This document shows positions 60,078 through 64,000 of a stretch of 64,000 nucleotides of DNA, in pieces (the stretch's first letter is position 1; each line of letters opens with the position of its first letter). Made by a program: the position numbers and the translations under genes. The stretch is from NCBI GenBank assembly GCA_014379905.1, contig JACMKX010000132.1:61272-125271 (forward strand), read 5' to 3'. The notes under the pieces were generated by a model. That model was not told the origin of the DNA and searched no databases. It saw nothing but the letters and a program-made list of their open reading frames with translations. Source of the DNA: Ferruginibacter sp. (GTDB lineage Bacteria; Bacteroidota; Bacteroidia; Chitinophagales; Chitinophagaceae).

Positions 60078-61022
60078 TCACATAAAGGCTCTGCGATGGG
60101 CCGCAGGAAGGTATCCGGTATGCCGCTTGAATAATTGAGTGAAATGTCCTACATTTTTATAGCCAACGGCATTGGCTGCTTCCTCTACTCCTAAGCCAGA
60201 TGTCAACAACCGCACTGCTTTTTTCATCCGGTGAATAATGACGTATTGATTAGGACTCACCCCTGTTGTACGCTTAAATACGCGGCAGAAATGATAACAG
60301 CTCATAAAAGCAATAGAGGCTAAATGGCTAAGGGTAATGCAATCTTCCATATTAGAATGAATAAATTCATTGATCTGCTTAAGCCGAAAAGATGGCAATT
60401 TGCTATACGATTCAGGCAGGCGGTGCAAAGTGGTGCAATGATTACGCAGCAAATGAACTGCAATCAATTGAGCTGCTGTTTCTGCATAGATTTCACTGGA
60501 TGCTTCAGGCTGTTCCATCTCTTTAACTAAACTGTACCCTAACTGCTCCAGCACGGGATCAATTACGCAATACTTTTCCATAAGGTTTACCGTAACTGGA
60601 TCTGTGCCAGCAATTGATAGTGCAGTTTGGGCTAGTAAGTCATTACTCAGATACAAATGAGTAGCGTGGATGGGAATGTTTGTTACACTATTCCATTGCA
60701 TTTGATAAGGGTCAGCATTTGCCGCAGTAAAAAACAAGTGGCCAGGACGATTATCATAATTTTTTTCTTTCCCATTAGAAGTAATTTTCATCCGCATTGC
60801 ACCCGACATTATTAATATAATTTGAGTTTCAGGAACTGGCTTCATTTCAACCAGTGATATGTGCGGTGGTTCGATATGCGTCTGAATCAATAATTGCTTC
60901 CATTGCTCTCGTTTCGTAACCTCAGTATGCTGAAGACCATGCCCAGACTCCACCACAAAGGAATTGCTTGTCGCCGGGTCAAGGGTATTTAGCATGGTTG
61001 CATACTGTAGGTCTAGTGACAT
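60078..61022 (-). CDS. AraC-family transcriptional regulator
   Basis: This 314-aa regulator has an N-terminal cupin-like sensor domain (RPGHLFFTAANADPYQMQW) and a C-terminal double helix-turn-helix. The first helix pair is ITLSHLASIAFMSCYHFCRVFKR and the second VEEAANAVGYKNVGHFTQLFKR, with the standard TGYLPAAHRR end. It probably controls the neighbouring SnoaL/SDR/oxidoreductase genes, but no operator was identified. Confidence 0.9.
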   Translation of the reverse strand: MSLDLQYATMLNTLDPATSNSFVVESGHGLQHTEVTKREQWKQLLIQTHIEPPHISLVEMKPVPETQIILIMSGAMRMKITSNGKEKNYDNRPGHLFFTAANADPYQMQWNSVTNIPIHATHLYLSNDLLAQTALSIAGTDPVTVNLMEKYCVIDPVLEQLGYSLVKEMEQPEASSEIYAETAAQLIAVHLLRNHCTTLHRLPESYSKLPSFRLKQINEFIHSNMEDCITLSHLASIAFMSCYHFCRVFKRTTGVSPNQYVIIHRMKKAVRLLTSGLGVEEAANAVGYKNVGHFTQLFKRHTGYLPAAHRRAFM

Positions 61023-61087
61023 TTTAAATTAATTGACTTTAAAAAATAACCTTATTAATAATTATAGGCCACATTGACTTTTTCTTT

Positions 61088-61540
61088 TTAATCGGTAATG
61101 GGGGTTTCTGACGCCTCTTTTAAGCCAGTGGCAGCGAGCCTTTTGCAAAGGTCATTAAAAAGTTGGGTGTCAAAGTATCCATGGATGTAAACGGCTTTCC
61201 CCCATTTCATTTTAATAACGTGCACCCCTTTGTTGATGTATTGTTCTCCATTAGCAGGAGTAGCTTTATCTTCCCATTCTATTGCTGCTGTTGTATTCCA
61301 CGGAAATCCGCTCACTATTAACTTTTTTATTGTAAAATGAATCTGTGGTGTGATAATATAAAGCCTTTTAAACCACCTGCGCATACTTTCAATCGTGTGC
61401 CTGGTTCCGCCTATTGGATGACTGCCGGAAAAACTGTGGGTAATTTGAGGTGATACATTTTTTAGAAGTGCCTCATAATCACCACGGTTTAAGCTTTCAA
61501 AAATATCTTTGAGTTTTTCTTTAATGATATAATGGTACAT
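61088..61540 (-). CDS. SnoaL-like (NTF2-superfamily) protein
   Basis: This 150-aa protein has the NTF2/SnoaL fold pattern: FESLNRGDYEALLKNVSPQI, GTRHTIESMRRWFKRLY, and the late strand INKGVHVIKMKWGKAVYIHGYFD. Members are polyketide cyclases or small isomerases, or of unknown role. It lies 65 bp upstream of the AraC gene on the same strand, so the two may be co-transcribed. Confidence 0.82.
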   Translation of the reverse strand: MYHYIIKEKLKDIFESLNRGDYEALLKNVSPQITHSFSGSHPIGGTRHTIESMRRWFKRLYIITPQIHFTIKKLIVSGFPWNTTAAIEWEDKATPANGEQYINKGVHVIKMKWGKAVYIHGYFDTQLFNDLCKRLAATGLKEASETPITD

Positions 61541-62450
61541 AGCCGGTTCTTTAACGATTAATTGTAATTAGATTTTCTACTTAAATAAATTGTAGTTAAA
61601 GCCTTTACGATAGATAACCATAGTCGGGGAAAATATCATTGTCTTTATAGCCAACTTAAAAGGAGGTATTGCAACTGGTATGATTAACATAGGTGGCAAT
61701 AAAACTGCCAAGAACACCGAGCAAGTGCACTAGCTTTAAAAAAGTTACGCAAACGGTTGACAAATAATTGTAAACGATTGCATAATATTTGCCATAACAA
61801 CTGCTGACTGATTTTGCCATAGCTTTTTATGCCAGATAAATTATTAATATCTTTTTTTCGTTCGCAAACAGGGGAATTTATGCCCATGAAAAAACTTTGG
61901 CAAGAACAAGGCAAAGCGCAACGGCTTACGCTTCGCCCTTCACTAAATGTATAAGATTTGAAATTTTATTTCGAAATCTCCAAAATATTAGTCTTAAGAA
62001 CTCATAGATCTATCGGGCTTAATGACTGTTTGAGAGGATTATAGATTTATCTTGACTTTATTAAGCAACAATCCATACAAAGTGCGCAACAATCCGTGCC
62101 ACTTTTTGTCTGGGCTTAATTAATTTTACAATTCAATCAAAAAGCTACAAGCGCTCTCCTTCCATATTTCACATTTGCAACATTCTAAGGCTTTCTTAAT
62201 TACGAGCGTCGATTATTAAGCCCATGGAAAATTGTGATTTTCCTGAATGCTATTTTTTGATATTTAAAATATAAAGTATGGGGGAATATTATAAATCGCT
62301 TTGGTGGAAGGCCAAGTAATGCAGTAGAAACTTACATAGGCGCCTGAAAAGTACCAAAAAGGTTTTTATTGGATTGATACCTTACAACTTGATAGATAGC
62401 TAGTGTGGTGAGAAGCAATGTTTAAATAACTCAATACTTAATAAACTAAA
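61541..62450. other. 910-bp gene-poor stretch
   Basis: I find no conserved gene. A 41-codon plus-strand frame at 61829-61954 (MPDKLLISFF start, LTLRPSLNV end) and a 76-codon frame on the other strand across 61684-61914 are both unsupported by motifs. Composition is AT-rich and may be eroded DNA. Confidence 0.5.
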
Positions 62451-62942
62451 ATGAGCGATGTAAAACAATTCAGATTAAGCAGCTATATTATCACCATGGT
62501 GGGGCTGGTGGCTATCATAGGCCCCTACGCTGCCGACTGGAATGAAACTCACATATTCAATGAAAATTGGCCGCCACAGGCTAAATTTCACAATGCACAA
62601 ACAATGCTTTTGGGATCAATGTTAGGCATAGGGTCAATATGGTATTCATGGAAAAAAACAACGGATACGCAAAGTAAAAAAACTAATATTAGCATAGCGG
62701 TTTTTTTAGCAGCGGTGTATTGGATGGCTCAATCAATCAGTATTCTTTTTCCGGAAACTGCTTTTATTGATCCCCAGTTTGGAGCAACGCCACGGTTGTT
62801 TGGAATTCCGGGTCAATTAGCCCTCGATATGATAGTGTTTCTCCTGCTTTTAGTTGCTTATTACGCAGCAAATAGAACCTTGAAGCGAATGAAAACGAAC
62901 AGTAATAAAAAGCCTGCTACTCCCATCTTTAAACATTCGTAG
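62451..62942 (+). CDS. Four-helix membrane protein (DUF6640-like)
   Basis: This 163-aa protein has four transmembrane helices. The motif DWNETHIFNENWPPQAKFHN between helices 1 and 2 resembles the conserved DWN.TH.FN..WPPHARFH segment of the DUF6640 family. The family name is from memory and tentative. It precedes the SDR gene by 98 bp on the same strand. Confidence 0.68.
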   Translation: MSDVKQFRLSSYIITMVGLVAIIGPYAADWNETHIFNENWPPQAKFHNAQTMLLGSMLGIGSIWYSWKKTTDTQSKKTNISIAVFLAAVYWMAQSISILFPETAFIDPQFGATPRLFGIPGQLALDMIVFLLLLVAYYAANRTLKRMKTNSNKKPATPIFKHS

Positions 62943-63040
62943 AAGCATAAACAACTGGGCAAAAAATTAAAGTAAAAACTATCGGATACCCCGGATTTTA
63001 AAAAATTACTTATAAGTTAATATCTAAAATAAAAAATAAA

Positions 63041-63781
63041 ATGAATAACAAGGGAGGAAAAGTTGCCGTTGTAACAGGCGCTGCTAAAGGAATAGGACAA
63101 GCCATTGTACGACGTTTGGCCGAAGACGGCGCAGACATTGCCATTGCCGACATCGCTGATACAAGCGAAACTCAGGCACTCGTAAGGAAAACCGGCCGTC
63201 GTGTAGTATTCAAACATTGCAATACAAGCTCGGAAGAAAATACCAAAGCTTTTGCGGAGTTTGTGATGAAGGAGTACGGCCGTTGCGACATCCTGGTGAA
63301 TAATGCGGGCATCTATCCTTTTGTAACCTTTGACGATATGACTTTTGACCAATGGCGCCAGGTGATGAGTGTGAACCTGGACGGAACTTTCCTGATGTGC
63401 AAGGCCATTGTACCCATCATGCGGAAACAGAAATATGGACGCATTGCCAATCTGGCCTCGGCCCAGTGCTTTTATGTGGCTTCCAACAGTCTGCATTACA
63501 TTGCCTCCAAAATGGGCGTTATCGGTCTTACCAGAGCCTTGGCCACTGAGGTAGCCGACGACAACATTACAGTGAATGCCCTTGCGCCAGGTATAACCAA
63601 CACAGGTACTGTGCGCAAAGATGCCGGTGAATACCTAACCTCCCTCCCAGAATTGCAAGCTATACACCGGCCAGGCGACCCGAAAGATATGGCAAACATC
63701 GTCTCCTTTCTCACATCGGACGACGTAGCTTTTATGACAGGCCAAACGCTGGTAAACGACGGCGGGTGGGCACGGCTATAG
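63041..63781 (+). CDS. SDR-family oxidoreductase
   Basis: This 246-aa classical short-chain dehydrogenase has the cofactor motif TGAAKGIG (residues 12-19), the acidic AIADIADTSE after beta-2 that could favour NAD, LVNNAGIYPF, Ser in NLASAQC and the catalytic pair Tyr152/Lys156 in HYIASK. The end MTGQTLVNDGGWARL is standard. The substrate is unknown. A quinone-oxidoreductase-like gene follows after 65 bp. Confidence 0.9.
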   Translation: MNNKGGKVAVVTGAAKGIGQAIVRRLAEDGADIAIADIADTSETQALVRKTGRRVVFKHCNTSSEENTKAFAEFVMKEYGRCDILVNNAGIYPFVTFDDMTFDQWRQVMSVNLDGTFLMCKAIVPIMRKQKYGRIANLASAQCFYVASNSLHYIASKMGVIGLTRALATEVADDNITVNALAPGITNTGTVRKDAGEYLTSLPELQAIHRPGDPKDMANIVSFLTSDDVAFMTGQTLVNDGGWARL

Positions 63782-63846
63782 AGTAAGAACGAAGCCTGCA
63801 GATGAAACCCTAAGAAGTCTATTTTAATTACAATTAAACAATTAAC

Positions 63847-64000
63847 ATGAAAAAAATCATTTATAACGAATTCGGCACTGTAGACGTTTTAGAATTGGCA
63901 ACCGTAAGCCAGCCTGAACCAGGCGAAAAACAAGTGCTTGTTAAAGTAAAGTCTGTTTCCCTCAATCCCTTGGATTGGAAACTCTACAGCGGAGAGGCCA
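63847..64000 (+). CDS. MDR/quinone-oxidoreductase-like protein (3' end outside window)
   Basis: The 51 codons visible read MKKIIYNEFGTVDVLELATV and then EKQVLVKVKSVSLNPLDWKL. This is the GroES-like N-terminus of zinc-independent medium-chain dehydrogenases such as quinone reductases. The gene runs off the window. It is in series with the SDR gene and is probably part of the same redox/detoxification cluster. Confidence 0.85.
   Translation, partial: MKKIIYNEFGTVDVLELATVSQPEPGEKQVLVKVKSVSLNPLDWKLYSGEA

Noticed and set aside
60020..60085. 21-codon hydrophobic mini-frame with an AGAGGAAAAAG leader
   Set aside because: It overlaps the AraC gene's 3' end by a few bases, and there is no homology evidence. 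Bacteroidota do not depend on strong Shine-Dalgarno sites.
61684..61914. 76-codon minus-strand frame in the gap after the SnoaL-like gene
   Set aside because: No recognised domain and no fitting start context. A competing plus-strand frame is equally unsupported.
1..64000. tRNA or rRNA genes
   Set aside because: I looked in the intergenic stretches and saw no cloverleaf-like or rRNA sequence. A tRNAscan or Infernal run would settle this.

Overview
The window is a chromosomal segment from a Bacteroidota bacterium, most likely of the Chitinophagaceae type. The evidence is: a lipoprotein-type TamA (TamL); type IX secretion (T9SS) C-terminal tails; a SusC-like TonB-dependent receptor; small lipoproteins with Bacteroidota lipoboxes; the SpoIIM-DUF4129-DUF4350-MoxR-DUF58 operon with a divergent RDD gene; and -7 elements of the TAnnTTTG type in place of sigma70 boxes. 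No rRNA, tRNA, CRISPR array, prophage or intact insertion sequence was seen.

Layout. 0-30 kb is mostly housekeeping: tamL, truB, the MoxR operon, three small membrane paralogues, proS, a FadL-like porin, miaA, cca, lon, an M42 aminopeptidase and a LuxE-like protein. It carries intergenic repeats, good terminators and one decayed T9SS-secreted protein. At 29.65-30.17 kb a gene-free stretch holds two tandem, paralogous small-RNA-like transcription units. 30-46 kb is accessory: a flavin monooxygenase next to an acyl-homoserine-lactone-synthase-like acyltransferase, a frameshifted ridA, lipoproteins, two DUF4242 paralogues, a three-gene DUF418/DUF3455/DUF1624 operon, a T9SS protein and two giant repeat-rich S74 'tail-fibre' surface proteins. 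47-60 kb holds a nitronate monooxygenase, a phosphoesterase-family phospholipase with an unusual N-terminus, a TonB-dependent receptor, a small Cys-rich peptide, a MalT-like LuxR regulator (LAL) and a metallo-beta-lactamase-fold enzyme. 60-64 kb is an AraC regulator, a SnoaL-like protein, a small membrane protein, an SDR and a truncated quinone-oxidoreductase-like gene.

Main new observation. Four unrelated genes (ridA-like at 33.3 kb, a DUF4242 gene at 36.5 kb, the second S74 fibre gene at 46.3 kb, the Cys-rich peptide at 55.3 kb) share one promoter module. On the gene strand it is a direct repeat of AAATAGGG-like boxes 21-22 bp apart, then the partly conserved word GGGAATnCCTCTG, then a CAnTTTTG element exactly 42 bp beyond the proximal box. 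A weaker version precedes the metallo-beta-lactamase gene. Related boxes lie on both sides of the MalT-like regulator gene, which makes that regulator the first candidate for controlling the set. This is inference from sequence alone.

Other leads are the tandem small-RNA units, a Cys-rich secreted protein, a 15-bp inverted-repeat element at two intergenic sites, and a single-base frameshift in ridA.
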